64,000 bases of DNA from Micropterus salmoides (Eukaryota > Chordata > Actinopteri > Centrarchiformes > Centrarchidae). Of the stretch, positions 10,296-20,689 are shown piece after piece. The position numbers were made by a program, and so were the translations under genes. The notes below the pieces were generated by a model, which saw only the letters and a list, made by a program, of their open reading frames with translations, was not told the DNA's origin and searched no databases. Positions within the stretch are counted from its first letter, which is position 1. Each line of letters opens with the position of its first letter. The stretch covers positions 17,771,000-17,834,999 of the forward strand of contig NW_024040040.1 of assembly GCF_014851395.1 (NCBI RefSeq), written 5' to 3'.

Positions 10296-11701
10296 GAGAG
10301 GCGAGAAGGGTCCAGCTGCAGCCTGCAGATAAACGTTACGGAAGTTGAACTTCCATATGTGGTTCGTCCCAGATGCCACCGCGCACAAAACATGTTGATG
10401 TTTATCTCGGTCGCTTGGCCCACGCAGAGCCGTAAAAAAAAAAAAAGAGCCGATAAATAAGCTAAGTGTAGTATTAAGTATTAATCAGTGTAAATTATGC
10501 ATTAACATTTACTATACTATAATATATGTTACTATCATAGCATATTAATACTATAATTCCTGCAAATATTTATTTATAATAGCCTAATGATAATAATAAA
10601 GCAATGTTTCAATTCATACCACTGGTGTTGTATATTTTATTTGTTCCAAAGTGATTTTAAGTCAAACCAAAAATATTCTGTAAGTTACATAACGACCAAG
10701 ATGTATCTTGATTTAGGTTACAACTTTACAACATAATGATAGAATAACAGCGGTACGTGTGACTGGGCCTGGGGGAGCAAACCCGGTGTTGTGCTGAGTT
10801 TTGCCTGCCTGCCGAGAATTGCATGCACCTCCAAATAATGCTTTTAAACGCTGTAATATTTATTGTGGGCTTCATCAATGGTGATAAATGATTAGAAGTA
10901 TATATTTTATGAACATTTATAGTCTTTAATATTTTAAAACACTTAGTAGAAGTACCATTCCTTGACATTCAGTAAATATATGTGGTGATAACGCCGTTTG
11001 ATCAATGAGCACAGCAAAGTGTCTGAGAAGGACCTAAAGAGGTGGATGCATAATTCTGCAGATCAAATTTTGTAGGCTACCTGCCGAGATTTGCATCCAC
11101 CTCTTTTTCTCAGCATAAATGACCGTTAGCACCGGCGAGGTCAGGCAGGCAAAACACGGCACAACACCGGTCGTCAGCAAGCTATAGCTAGCTAAATATT
11201 CCTGACAGCCCCCCGAGGCATATTACTCTTACCCTAACCATCACAGGGTGTGTGCCTAAAGTTATATGCATGTCGACCTTTTTATACACAGTCTATGATG
11301 TCAACCGGTTACCCTACAGTGACGCATGTCGGCCGTAACCTCCATTGTGTTGCTGTGCAGCCTCCGGTAACGTTATTGACACCAGTCTGCACTTCCAGAG
11401 CTTCTCAACTCCGAAAATGTTTTAACACTTTCAATTCGTCGTCAATTTTCGTTAAACTGCCGATATTCGAAATCTACACAGTTGATTTCTCGCCTAAAAC
11501 TTCTCAGAAGTGGATTTAAAGTTCTGTTGTTGGCCCCTGAAGAATAAAACTGTTAGCATTAGGTAAGCATTACTATACGTGAGCCATCACGTTTTGTGCG
11601 CGGTGTCTTCTGGGAAAAACCATATTTGGAAGTTCAAGTTCCATCAAGTCTGCGGGCTGCAGCTGGATATACTTGGTAGAGGCGGGAGAATCGTGGCGTT
11701 A
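10296..11701. repeat. Nested imperfect inverted repeats, about 1.4 kb
   Basis: The outer arms are 10296-10398 and 11588-11701. Read as reverse complements they share 'ccagctgcagcc', 'gaacttcca', and 'caccgcgcacaaaac'. An inner pair, 10779-10813 and 11134-11170, shares 'ccggtgttgtgc' and 'ttttgcctgcctg'. A third motif, close to 'gcatccacctct', occurs at about 10816 and 11092 on + and at 11030 on the minus strand. The interior is otherwise AT-rich with no coding frame I recognise. It may be a non-autonomous or foldback-type element, or the terminal part of the EnSpm-like unit rearranged. Confidence 0.55.
11380..11521 (-). mobile_element. Partial inverted copy of the 14.6-kb element's 5' part
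   Basis: On the minus strand this reads 'aaatccacttctgagaag', then 'gagaaatcaactgtgtag' and 'atttcgaat', matching 14587-14700 on the + strand with modest divergence. It lacks the ATG present at 14677 in the other copy. The two copies face each other across the LINE relic at 12650-14140. Confidence 0.6.
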
Positions 11702-12649
11702 CATATTTTTCCCAAATAAGGTCCCATGGTGGTCCGCATGCTATATCTGCACACCAGCTACTAGCTAGGTTATTTCCAACACATATTTGTTGTTCAGAAA
11801 AGCATTATCGGGGGGGGGGGTGTACAGGCAGGGTAGCGCCTGACTAAAATCACCCAACTAACGTAAGTGACAATATATTCGGTGAGAGGAACACAATTAG
11901 CGCATCTTTCAGTCAATGCTTGGTTCAATTTGTCATTAAGTATTGGCCATGCTTCGTGGATAAATGCTTGTTAACATGTTGGCATGATGGAGGCAGTTCG
12001 GATTTCTGATGATGAGGCCGAGAGTTCAGCGGGAGTCGATGCGTCCCTAGCGAACGTTTTTTCCACAAATGGGTGTAGCTAGCTACCGGTTAGCTTACAT
12101 TAGCTAGATAGCTAGCTATCTAATGCAAGGTAAGTTGACGTAAAACAATTTGTAAGTGCCGTTCATATACTGGAAACACATTTTTTTGTTATATCCAGCT
12201 ATAGCCAACTAAATAAACTGGAAAGTTTTGCTGGTTAAAATAGCTTTTTTAATTCTGGGACTTAGCTAACGTTAGCTAAACTAACTATTAGCTAATGATA
12301 GTTAATAGTCCGGTTTCTCAGCTGTGTAAATACATAGACGTTGTGTATAAAAAAGTATGGCACAACGGTACAGGGCTGTAATAACGTTATGCTTTATTAC
12401 ATGTCACATAATTAACATAATCGCTATTTAATGTTAGTCAAGTGATCGCTTACATGACAACTCAACCTGTCACTTCTCCAGCGCTGCCAGTCTGTCTGGT
12501 GACGAGGGTGCGCTTCTGACGCTGTTATGGGCGGCATCGTATTACTAGCATTGCGCCGATCCAAAGCCGACCCATTGGAGAAATTAAATGGAGCGTGGAG
12601 AAATCCGACTATGCGCAGATGCTTGTTATACGCTATAAATATAATTCGA
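11702..12649. other. Non-coding AT-rich stretch with short palindromes
   Basis: No gene is visible. There is a poly-G run at 11811-11820, and overlapping 'gctagcta' palindromes near 12075-12125. A small open frame at 12527-12709 has no recognisable protein features and no supporting context. Confidence 0.5.
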
Positions 12650-14140
12650 TGTACGATATTAGGCTTGACATCGGCAAGACGTACGTGTGCTATCTGGGAA
12701 AGAGTTCACTGACGCAGCCGACCTGATTTCAGCCTCGGGGACCTGACAGCAAACGCTCTGTCTATGGACTGTATATGGTCGAGACTCTGGAACAGACAAC
12801 AGACGTCTGCCTGAGGACCTCAAGGTACGTGCTGGTGTGTATGGGACTAAAAGGTCAGAAATATAACAAGGTGAGAGGCCATGAAGAGCTTTAAAAGTGA
12901 TCAATAAAGTTATCAATAAATTTTAAAGTCAATTCTAAAACATACTGGGAGCCAATGCAATGAAGCTAAAACAGGGGTAATGTGGTCATATTTTTTAGTT
13001 CTGGTTAAAAGTCTGGAAGCTGAGTTCTGGACAGTCTGGAGTTGATCAATAGTGAAAAGGCTGTTGCAGTAATCCAGGCGTGATGAGATGAAGGTGTGTA
13101 AAATGGTTTCAGTGTCCTTAAAAGTTAACATAGATCGTATTTTAGATATATTTCTAAGCTGGTAAAAACATGATTGCACCAGCTTTGTGGTGTGCTGCTT
13201 AAAATTTAACAAATCAAACCAGACACCAAGATTCTTTGCAACAGGCTTAACATGAGTCACTAAGGACCCAATTTCTAGGATCTCAGTTTTGTCTGAGTTG
13301 AGCTGGAGGAAATTATTTGACCTCCAATTTTTGACTTCACAGAGGCAGTCGGTAAGTGAACAGGGTCTGTGGATCTGACCGGCAAATACATCTGTGTGTC
13401 ATCAGCTGGACAGAATGAAGAGACATAGTTGTTCACAGACACACAGAACTTCCTATTTGACAGGTAGGATGAAAACCATTCTAAGGCAGTACCAGAGACC
13501 CCCACCCAGTGCCTCAGTCTGTCTAACATGATGTTGTGATCAATGGTGTCAAAAGTAGCACTAAGGTCCAGGATTACCAGGACTGAGCACATACCATCAT
13601 CAGCAGACATTAAAAGGTCATTGGTGACTTTAAGCAGGGCAGTCTCAGTGCTGTGGTACTTCCTGAAACCAGATTGAAACTTTTTTAAATAATTTGTTAT
13701 TTTCCAGTACAGTGAGCAGCTGTTTGGACACAATTCTTTCTAAAATCTTTGCTATAAAAGGTAGTTTTGAAATGGGTCTAAAATTTTGATGGAGGGAGGG
13801 ATCTAAACCAGGTTTCTTTAAAAGTGGGTTCACGCAAGCCGTTTTAAAATAATCAGGGACACAACCAGTAGATAGGGAGCTGTTAAAAACAGAGATCAAA
13901 TGGGGCCTGACAGAATCCATTATTTTCAGTAAAAACTTTGTAGGTATTACATCAAGTGGGCTGGAGGACACTCATTTGTGATACTGTTTTTAAAAGCTCA
14001 GACAAGTCAATGGGATAAAACTGGTTAAAACTCTCTTGTTGCCGGTGAGGGACCTCAGGGTAAGAGGAAGAGGGAGTAATAGAGGCTCTGATTGACATAG
14101 AGGCTCTCATTTTTACATGGTTTGAATTTGGCTGTGGGCC
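12650..14140 (-). pseudogene. L2/CR1-type LINE reverse transcriptase relic
   Basis: The minus strand carries, in order, PLLKKPGLDPS, NFRPISKLPFIAKILER, QSGFRKYHSTETALL, VILDLSATFDTIDH and FSSYLSNRKF. After a gap come ADDTQMYLPV, then NLGVWFD, ISSRLDYCNSLF and TPVLASLHWLPV. This is the reverse transcriptase of a non-LTR retrotransposon in the L2/CR1 group, which copies its own RNA at the target site. The segment between SVNNYVSS and the ADD motif is missing: the HGVPQGSVLGP block is absent and the catalytic YADD has become PADD. Several frameshifts break the rest and the endonuclease domain is not visible. It is an old, dead 5'-truncated copy. Confidence 0.8.
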
Positions 14141-14389
14141 CAGGGGGGTGTATATAATGATGATAGAGAGTGATCAAGAGGTGAATTTGTGCATTATACT
14201 TTGTCAATTAAACCAAGCCAGGCAGCCTTCTGTGTTTGAGAACGGTGCTGTTTTTTAATTGCCCACTAGAGGGCTGCAGCGCCACAATAACCAGCCTAGT
14301 TTAAATGAACGAAATGACTTAAAAAGATTAGTTCATTTTAAGGAACGAGATTTGAAGACTCGAGTCTGTCAAAAGAGTCGAACTTGCCA

Positions 14390-15047
14390 TCACTAGGCTC
14401 GACTCGCCTTTGTTTGGTTTGGTTGTTTGGAGGTTCCAAGCGAGCTCAGGCGATACTAAAATGTGACGTGAAAACACAGCAGACTGCTGATTGGTCAGAG
14501 AGAATCGTCACTATTCACTGCATCATCATTACGCGCGCCTGACAGAGGCCAGCAACATAAAGTTTTATATTTTACAGTTTTTGTATGTAATTTCATCACT
14601 AAATCCACTTCTGAGAAGTTTTGAGGTGAGAAATCAACTGTGTAGATTTCGAATATTAACAGTTTTACGAAAAGTGATGGCGGAACAAAAATGTTTGAAG
14701 GTTTTCGGAGTTGAGGAGTTCCACAAGTGGCAACGAAGGGAGCCCTCTGGTCCCACCGTCACACAGACCGCTGCAGCAACAACGGCAGAGGAAAATACAG
14801 CTGTAAGGTTTTTATACCGCTTATCTGTCTTTACATTGTGAGTAAGGTTGAAACATTTTAACTTAAATAAAGAGAAAGCTCTGTGGGTCGCTGGTGTGTG
14901 TGTCGCATTGAACATTACGTCGCGGCTGTTGTGTGTGGCGTCACTATGACGACCAGCTACATTGATGGGTACTATCTCGGGGTACTATCTGCACCAGAAA
15001 ACGGAGCACGGCTAAACCAAGTCGAGGCGAGTTGAGCTGGTACATAT
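14390..15047 (+). mobile_element. TIR-like DNA element with short exon
   Basis: The left end (ggctcgactcgcc, then tttggtttgg) and the reverse complement of the right end (agctcaactcgcc, then ttggttt) form imperfect terminal inverted repeats. The interior has 'gattggtcagagagaatcg' and a short open exon at 14677. I recall this end sequence from abundant fish elements but cannot assign a superfamily. No target duplication was established. Confidence 0.5.
14677..14802 (+). CDS. Putative first coding exon of an element protein
   Basis: The frame starts at an ATG (MAEQKCLKVFGVEEFHKWQ...) and runs 42 codons to ENTA, where a strong donor (GT AAGG) follows. The exon ends in phase 0. The peptide has a charged N-terminal half and an Ala/Thr-rich end; I recognise no domain. 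An inverted relative at 11380-11521 shares the sequence upstream of the ATG but not the start codon. No matching second exon is apparent nearby, so it is probably the remaining first exon of a shortened transposon. Confidence 0.3.
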
Positions 15048-15156
15048 ATCACAACATTTTACTGAAGCAACTATGAGATATTGCATTCTAAAAATGCATC
15101 CAACAGCAAAATGTAAACAGACATAACATTTTCTTGAACTTATAGATGAAATAGGT

Positions 15157-15840
15157 GGAGGGATTTTTAGAGTGCAACATCTCATAGGTGGAACAGTAAA
15201 ATGTTATATGTACCAGTAATAGTACAGGACACTAGGAAGCAGAAGATATGAAATAGGTGGTGTCACCTATAAAGGAACTGTTTTGGTGAAAGGTCAAAGT
15301 TCACAGCTATGTTAACTGTCTATTTAGTTTTCGCTGTTGGAGGGGTTTTTAGAGTATAAATTTATCCAATTTGGTACAGTAAAATGTTATGATATATGTA
15401 CCAGTGATAGTAGCTGACAGTATGAAGCAGAAGATATGAAATTGGTGGCGTCACCTATTAAGAAACTGTTTTGGTGAAAAGTCAAAGTTCACAGAAAACA
15501 TTACATTAAGCTGACGCTTTTATCCAAAGCGACTTACAATTGCTATATATGTCAGAGGTCGCACGCCTCTGGAGCAACTAGGGGTTAAGTCTCTTGCTCA
15601 GGGACACAATGGTGGAATCGAACCCAGGTCTCCCACACCAAAGGCAAGCATCTTATCTATGCAACATCACAACCCCAGTTTAACATGTTTACATTTTACT
15701 GTTGGGGTTTTTAGAGTGCAATATCTCATAGGTGGTGAAGTAAAACCTTATGATATTTTTACCAGTGATAGTAGAGGACACTAGGAAGGAGAAGCCATGA
15801 CTAACTGCTGAGGAATTATGCTGGGGAAAGGTCAAATTTC
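15157..15840 (+). repeat. Tandem repeat of about 185 bp, three units
   Basis: The phrase 'tttttagagt' preceded by GGGG/GGAG recurs at about 15163, 15346 and 15708. Each is followed by 'agtaaaatgtta'-like, 'accagt(a/g)atagta' and 'ggtcaaagttcacag'-like segments. Subtracting the inserted SINE (178 bp) makes the spacing nearly equal, about 185 bp. The third unit is the most diverged. Confidence 0.7.
15498..15676 (-). mobile_element. tRNA-derived SINE, inside the tandem repeat
   Basis: On the minus strand there is a perfect pol III B box, GGTTCGATTCC (15614-15624). A decayed A-box region lies upstream of it. The body contains 'gctccagaggcgtgcgacc', and the conserved tail 'tcgctttggataaaagcgtc' is seen in many fish SINEs. 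The same SINE is at 36612-36812. It sits between the second and third tandem units, so it inserted after the array formed. Confidence 0.7.
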
Positions 15841-16501
15841 ATATAAATTATGTTCACAAAATAACAAAAGAAAAGGTACATTTTGTTGCATTGCATTAAT
15901 AACAAATAATAAATTATACTACTGTTATCATTATTGTTATTAGTAAAATTATTATATTTCTGTTGTATGTTTTTGTGTTCATATAATCACTAAGAGCATC
16001 ACAAAAAAACGCGTATGTATCTTTCAGGACCTTCGGCTCACTCGCATCTCGTCCTTAACATAATAAAACTGCTTTAGGCGCAACAGAAATCAGACGGCGG
16101 CAGGGTTAACCAAGGTTTCGCATTTGGCGGCTCACGTTACCGCAGTCCTGCATCTTCTACAAAGCATCTTACTACAAACACTGGGTTCAGACACAGCTAA
16201 TATGAACGCAGAGCTTGACTGTCTCCACAGTAACGTTTTAGGACTAAAGTAACAGTAACTAAGTTAACAGCAGGTCCTAACAGTGCAAAGTGAACCTCAA
16301 TGTGTTAGCCAGCTAACTTCAACTAATATTAGACTTTCTGTTAACATTACTGCTGAAAACAGAACTTTTTCACTTACCAGACCAAAGCGCAGGTAGCAAG
16401 GAGCAAGGAGGAAAATAATAAGCGTTGACGACTGTCTGGAGGGTTTCATCCACTGGTGATACCTGACGTTACTTTTTGGCTAACGGTAGCTAACGTTAGC
16501 A
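15841..16501. other. Non-coding spacer
   Basis: AT-rich DNA with no coding frame or strong repeat. Several 'gctaacgtt' motifs near 16310-16500 are the type of short palindromic word frequent around fish DNA transposons. Confidence 0.5.
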
Positions 16502-16504
16502 TAA

Positions 16505-17325
16505 AGGCCTTTTCACACAGGTTTACCATCATCCATCGTCAATCGCTTAAGCGATTTTCTGTAATTAATTTTCAATGAGAGGCAAGCGTGTAGGAAGAGA
16601 AGCATTGAGACAGGCGTAGCAACAAGCGGGCGTGTTCCCGTGAAACTGTCGTGGTTGTGCTCGTCTCACGCACACGCCCGCCCTTGCCAAAGTTGAATTG
16701 ACTTGAACTTTCTGTAGCCTACGCGACGCGCAGCACAAAAAGAAGATGGATGAGAGACTGATCCTCGCTGTCTGTGACTTCCCTGAAATAGCCCATTGGA
16801 GTGTTCGATGAACAGTTATTGGGACATTAACAGGAGGGCATTTGCATGACTAGATTTATCAGCTATATGAATATGAATAATATATAATATAATATATAGC
16901 CTATCAACTAACGTTACTTATAGTTTTACTTTAAGCTAGTCTATTAAAGAATACAGTGGAAAATGACGAAGGATGAGAGACTGATCCTCTCCGTCTGTGA
17001 CTTCCCTGAAATATATTAACAGAACGTTAACAGGAGGGCCTTTACTAGATTTATCAGCTATATGAATATGAATAATATAGCCTATATAATATAGTAATAC
17101 AGCCTATCAGCTAACGTTACTTAACCTGTAGTTTTACTTTAAGCTAGGCTGTGAAGGAATACAGTGGCGAACAGAAGCCGTTGCCGTGATTAATATCTAT
17201 TGAGCGCCTTCCGTTTACTCGCGGAGCGCTTGTCTTTGTGTCTGGTCACATGAAAACCGCAGAAGCGACCCAGCGGGGCCAGGTGACTACACAGGCGGAG
17301 TGTTGCTTCCCGTGTGAAAAGACCT
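16505..17325 (+). mobile_element. PIF/Harbinger-type non-autonomous element, complete
   Basis: The terminal inverted repeats are AGGCCTTTTCACACAGG at 16505 and, on the other strand, AGGTCTTTTCACACGGG ending at 17325 (15 of 17 match). Both ends are flanked by TAA (16502-16504 and 17326-17328), the 3-bp target duplication typical of PIF/Harbinger. Inside, two direct repeats of roughly 200 bp begin with frames reading DERLILAVCDFPEI (16749) and DERLILSVCDFPEI (16972). These look like the first residues of a MADF domain, the DNA-binding partner protein of Harbinger elements. Both frames stop within about 20 codons, so the 821-bp element has no working protein and depends on a full-length relative. 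Confidence 0.8.
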
Positions 17326-17800
17326 TAACGTGGCAAACTGCCTGCACATATGATACTGCCTCTGGTGATCACAGCGTGCGATTATAAAATAAAGTCAAAG
17401 AAGAAAAAACACTTTCACAGCGCTGCAGAGAAAGCTGGGTTCTATCAAACTCAATAAATTACATTATTGATGAACAGTTTTGCTTCCTTACTTTCAAATT
17501 CCTCTTTCCCGCCTTGGATTGCCATCTCGATGTTGATGACGTCAGACGTCAGTCCCTCTGTACACTCATAAATTATCAGTAAGATAACAATGTTCACTCA
17601 AAAACAATGATGCACATACAATTAAAACAGCATTACCCGTTAAAATAACTTAGTTATTTATTGTTCGGTTTACTTATTTGCTGTTTTTGAGTTAGCTTGC
17701 TTATGAATTAGCAGTACTGTTCAGAATTACAGTGAGTAATAATATGCTAATGAATAATGAGCTTTAGCAGCTGTAGCTAACACACCGACTGACACGTGCA

Positions 17801-17802
<2 letters not shown>

Positions 17803-17867
<65 letters not shown>
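17803..17867. repeat. (GT)n microsatellite
   Basis: A pure GT/TG run of about 65 bases. The long open frame across it is a repeat artefact. Confidence 0.97.
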
Positions 17868-17868
<1 letters not shown>

Positions 17869-18056
17869 TGCCCTCGCTGAAACACCTACAGAGAGAGCAG
17901 AGGAGAGAAGCAGGCTGTTTGTTTCTGTTTGTTTGGCTTAAGCGCTGTGAAAAAGAAGCTTATAGTGATTGGGAAAACCCTAATTTTTGTAAATTGTAAC
18001 CACATTTTGGTAGATTCCGCGACTCCGTTCCGATTACTGCATCATGGAAATCACAT

Positions 18057-18116
18057 TGGTTAGCTCAGTTGGTAAAGCGCAAGACTCTCGCATAAAAGGT
18101 TGCATGTTTTATCCTA
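18057..18116 (+). pseudogene. tRNA-like relic (tRNA-derived SINE head)
   Basis: The start 'ggttagctcagttggtaaag' is a good match to a tRNA D-arm and A box, followed by 'agactct', reminiscent of lysine tRNAs. The B-box region is decayed ('gcatgttttatcc' in place of GGTTCRANTCC), and the acceptor stem does not close. A functional tRNA is unlikely; a SINE head or tRNA pseudogene fits better. Confidence 0.45.
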
Positions 18117-18628
18117 CGTCAGGAGAATTTTTTCCCCCTCTCTTCAATAGATTGATTATGAAGCGACTGTTTCTCATGCTCACAATAAAGCTTATGCTGC
18201 ATTGTGTGTGTTCTGGCATTTGATCCACAGCCACAGACCTTCAGACGCCTTTCCATTTCCCCAGTCTCTCCAGGCAGAGGACATTCTTGCACTTGTTTTC
18301 CTGATGTTTTCCTTTCAGAGGTGTGTCAAGCAGGCTACAGACTCTTTTGAATGTCATTCAGCATTTTTCAAAGTAAAAGCTCTCAATTCAACTTGTAACT
18401 CCATAATCACCAAGAGAAGTATCGTGTTTTCCTTGTCAATGCTGTAAAATGCCTTTGTATAAACTTCATCTATTATGTGGTTTATAATGGACTGTGGTGC
18501 AGAAACAGTGACAGTGTTTCACACTTTTGGCTTTCATTTGGCATGTTATCTGTCAGAGGCCAAGTCACAGTAACATATGTTTTTACTGAATTATTAAGTA
18601 AATATAATATATCTACCTAAAGAAACCT

Positions 18629-18770
18629 CATTTCTTTAGTGGCTACTCTCTGCTGTCTCGTGTCAGCCACCGTACGCTCTTTGAAAGGGGCGGGCGGAGC
18701 CGTAGACTAGACAATTAGTTGCAATTCGCAACCTCACCTCTAGATGCCACTAAATCTTACACACTTTTAA
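18629..18770. mobile_element. Dispersed MITE-like fish repeat
   Basis: Contains the phrases 'ggctactctctgctgtctcg', 'gtcagccaccgtacgc', 'caattcgcaacctcacc' and 'gatgccactaaatc', which I recall as an abundant short repeat in percomorph genomes. Exact ends are not certain and the class is not established. Confidence 0.5.
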
Positions 18771-20544
18771 TGCTTTGCAACAATGTGGTTTCTTGATTTT
18801 CTTCAAAACAGGAGGGGGATCAGTTTAAATCAATTTACACAAAGATTTTATACTCCCAGTTACCCAAAATGTATGTCTGCTGCAACACTGATCACTTTAT
18901 AGCAAAGACGGTGCTCTTGCAACGTTAACAGCTCTGAAAATGTTTCCGGTAATGGAAAGTGAAGGCAGTAATGAGGGGACAGCACAAATGAGCTGCTGAT
19001 TATATGTCTGAGACTCTCTCTCTAATCACATTTAGAAAAGCAGAGAATGGTTTAGCTACAGACTGTTTATGGTATTTGTAAATAGTATTTTTTTTTGTTC
19101 CAACTTTCACCAGTTTTTCAGGATTTTTTCCCTTTGTTGGACAGTTGATGTAATACAAACAGAAAACAGGCAATTATAACTGCAGGAGTTGAGCATATGT
19201 CATCTTTTTTCCCAGTTTGTTGTTGCATCTTCTTTACATTTTATATAATAGACATATACTCTTCTAAGCTCCCTACATTGCATGAGGATACAACCTATTC
19301 TTCTGCGTGAACAGATGCAGGTATCTTACTTACGCAAACATAGGCATCTTCCAGTGCACACAAACACACAGAAACACCTACTCACACATGCAAACACCTT
19401 TCCTCCCAGTCTCCGTGTCCCATGTGGCCAGTTGCATCAGCAGCGGGGCCTCTGACTGTTGTCATGGTGTGAAACATCCCTGTAACCCCAGTGGGTTTAA
19501 CCAGCCCCCTCTGCCTGCATGTACGATGCAAAGCACCCTGTTACCCAGCCAGGTGCTTTCCACAGGTGTTGTCAACAGATAGAGGACAAACAAACACACA
19601 CAGAACTCCTATTACCTGATGGAGTGTGGCTCAACGGGGCTTGCAGATCCCCGTGATGGTGCATATTTGCTCAGTTTACCTCAGTAACATGCATACCTCT
19701 CAGTTTTTTACAGGCTTTGTGGTGAGCCACGTCACAAATTGCCTAGCAACTACGTCTGGCGTCATCATTTTGACCCACAGGAGAATTGGCTGTGCACAAA
19801 CACTGGCTGAATGGTTACATATCCACAAGGCTGGGAAGTGAGACATACCTGAAAAAGAGATTGTTTGTGTTTGTAGATCAAATTCAGTTACAAAAAGTAA
19901 ACAGTTTGAGGTAGACTAACTCGAAATTACGGCAAGATAGCGACTTGATCATTCAGAAATGATGTCTCAGTGGTATTCTTCTCATAGTTCCTCAGATATA
20001 ATTAAATTGCAGCAAGAAAGGCCAAAGGATGTATTTTATGTGTGTGGAAACAGGGCTGCGCTCCATCAATTCCCATTTAGGATAGCCCTGATCCACAGAG
20101 AGTCTTCTGATTGGCGGAAAGAATGGAGTCTAAAGACTGCAGTGTGTGCAAGGGAACTAAAGAGCAAGGTAGGAAAAAGAGATGTAGATAGACAGACTCG
20201 CAGCGATAGAGCAGGAATTGGCTAATAGTCAAAGTGGGGCTAGCCGCTTCCTGAATTGTTAATAAACCCTCTCAGAGACCCTGATGAGTGTGATTGATTG
20301 GTACTGGCCTGTAACAATGTGAGCCTCTTCAGTGCACTCAAACTCATTTACCTTTCACCAGCTCTGCCTTTCGATTCCTCTTTGTGTGACTGTGGCTTTA
20401 TCTGCGCCTGAGCCTCAATAAGCCTTTGTATTGTATTGTCTTTGAATATTAGAGTGCAGCTATGGAGTCTTAACACAACATTCATCACGTATCTCGTGAA
20501 GAAGAGTCACTCGGATCTCGTGTAACACTTCAATTGTGGTATAA

Positions 20545-20549
20545 GTGTG

Positions 20550-20605
<56 letters not shown>

Positions 20606-20689
20606 TGCGCCTAGGACTGCTATCAGCTCCTGTTTGTGCTGCTGTGTGGACGATAACCATCATTGTGTGTGTGTGTGTGTGTGTGTGTG
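20545..20689. repeat. Two (GT)n microsatellites
   Basis: GT runs at 20545-20606 (with two interruptions) and 20664-20689, separated by about 57 bp of unique sequence. Confidence 0.95.

Larger units (their letters stand above)
5570..10297 (-). mobile_element. EnSpm/CACTA-like DNA transposon unit, copy 2
   Basis: This is the second direct copy of the unit at 371-5000, collinear over its whole length. It keeps about 125 bp (7974-8098) that copy 1 has lost. It differs elsewhere mostly by single-base losses in homopolymers or short dinucleotide runs, many of which break reading frames. The Tc1 end sits at its left border. On its right it runs without interruption into the inverted-repeat block at 10296, whereas copy 1 stops there at the gap. 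Confidence 0.6.

Noticed and set aside
12527..12712. 61-codon plus-strand frame next to the LINE relic
   Set aside because: No start context, domain or similarity seen, and it overlaps the end of the LINE relic.
17796..17999. Val-Cys repeat protein frame
   Set aside because: Produced by the (GT)n microsatellite; the same applies to frames at 20460-20784, 24773-25213 and 44733-45017.
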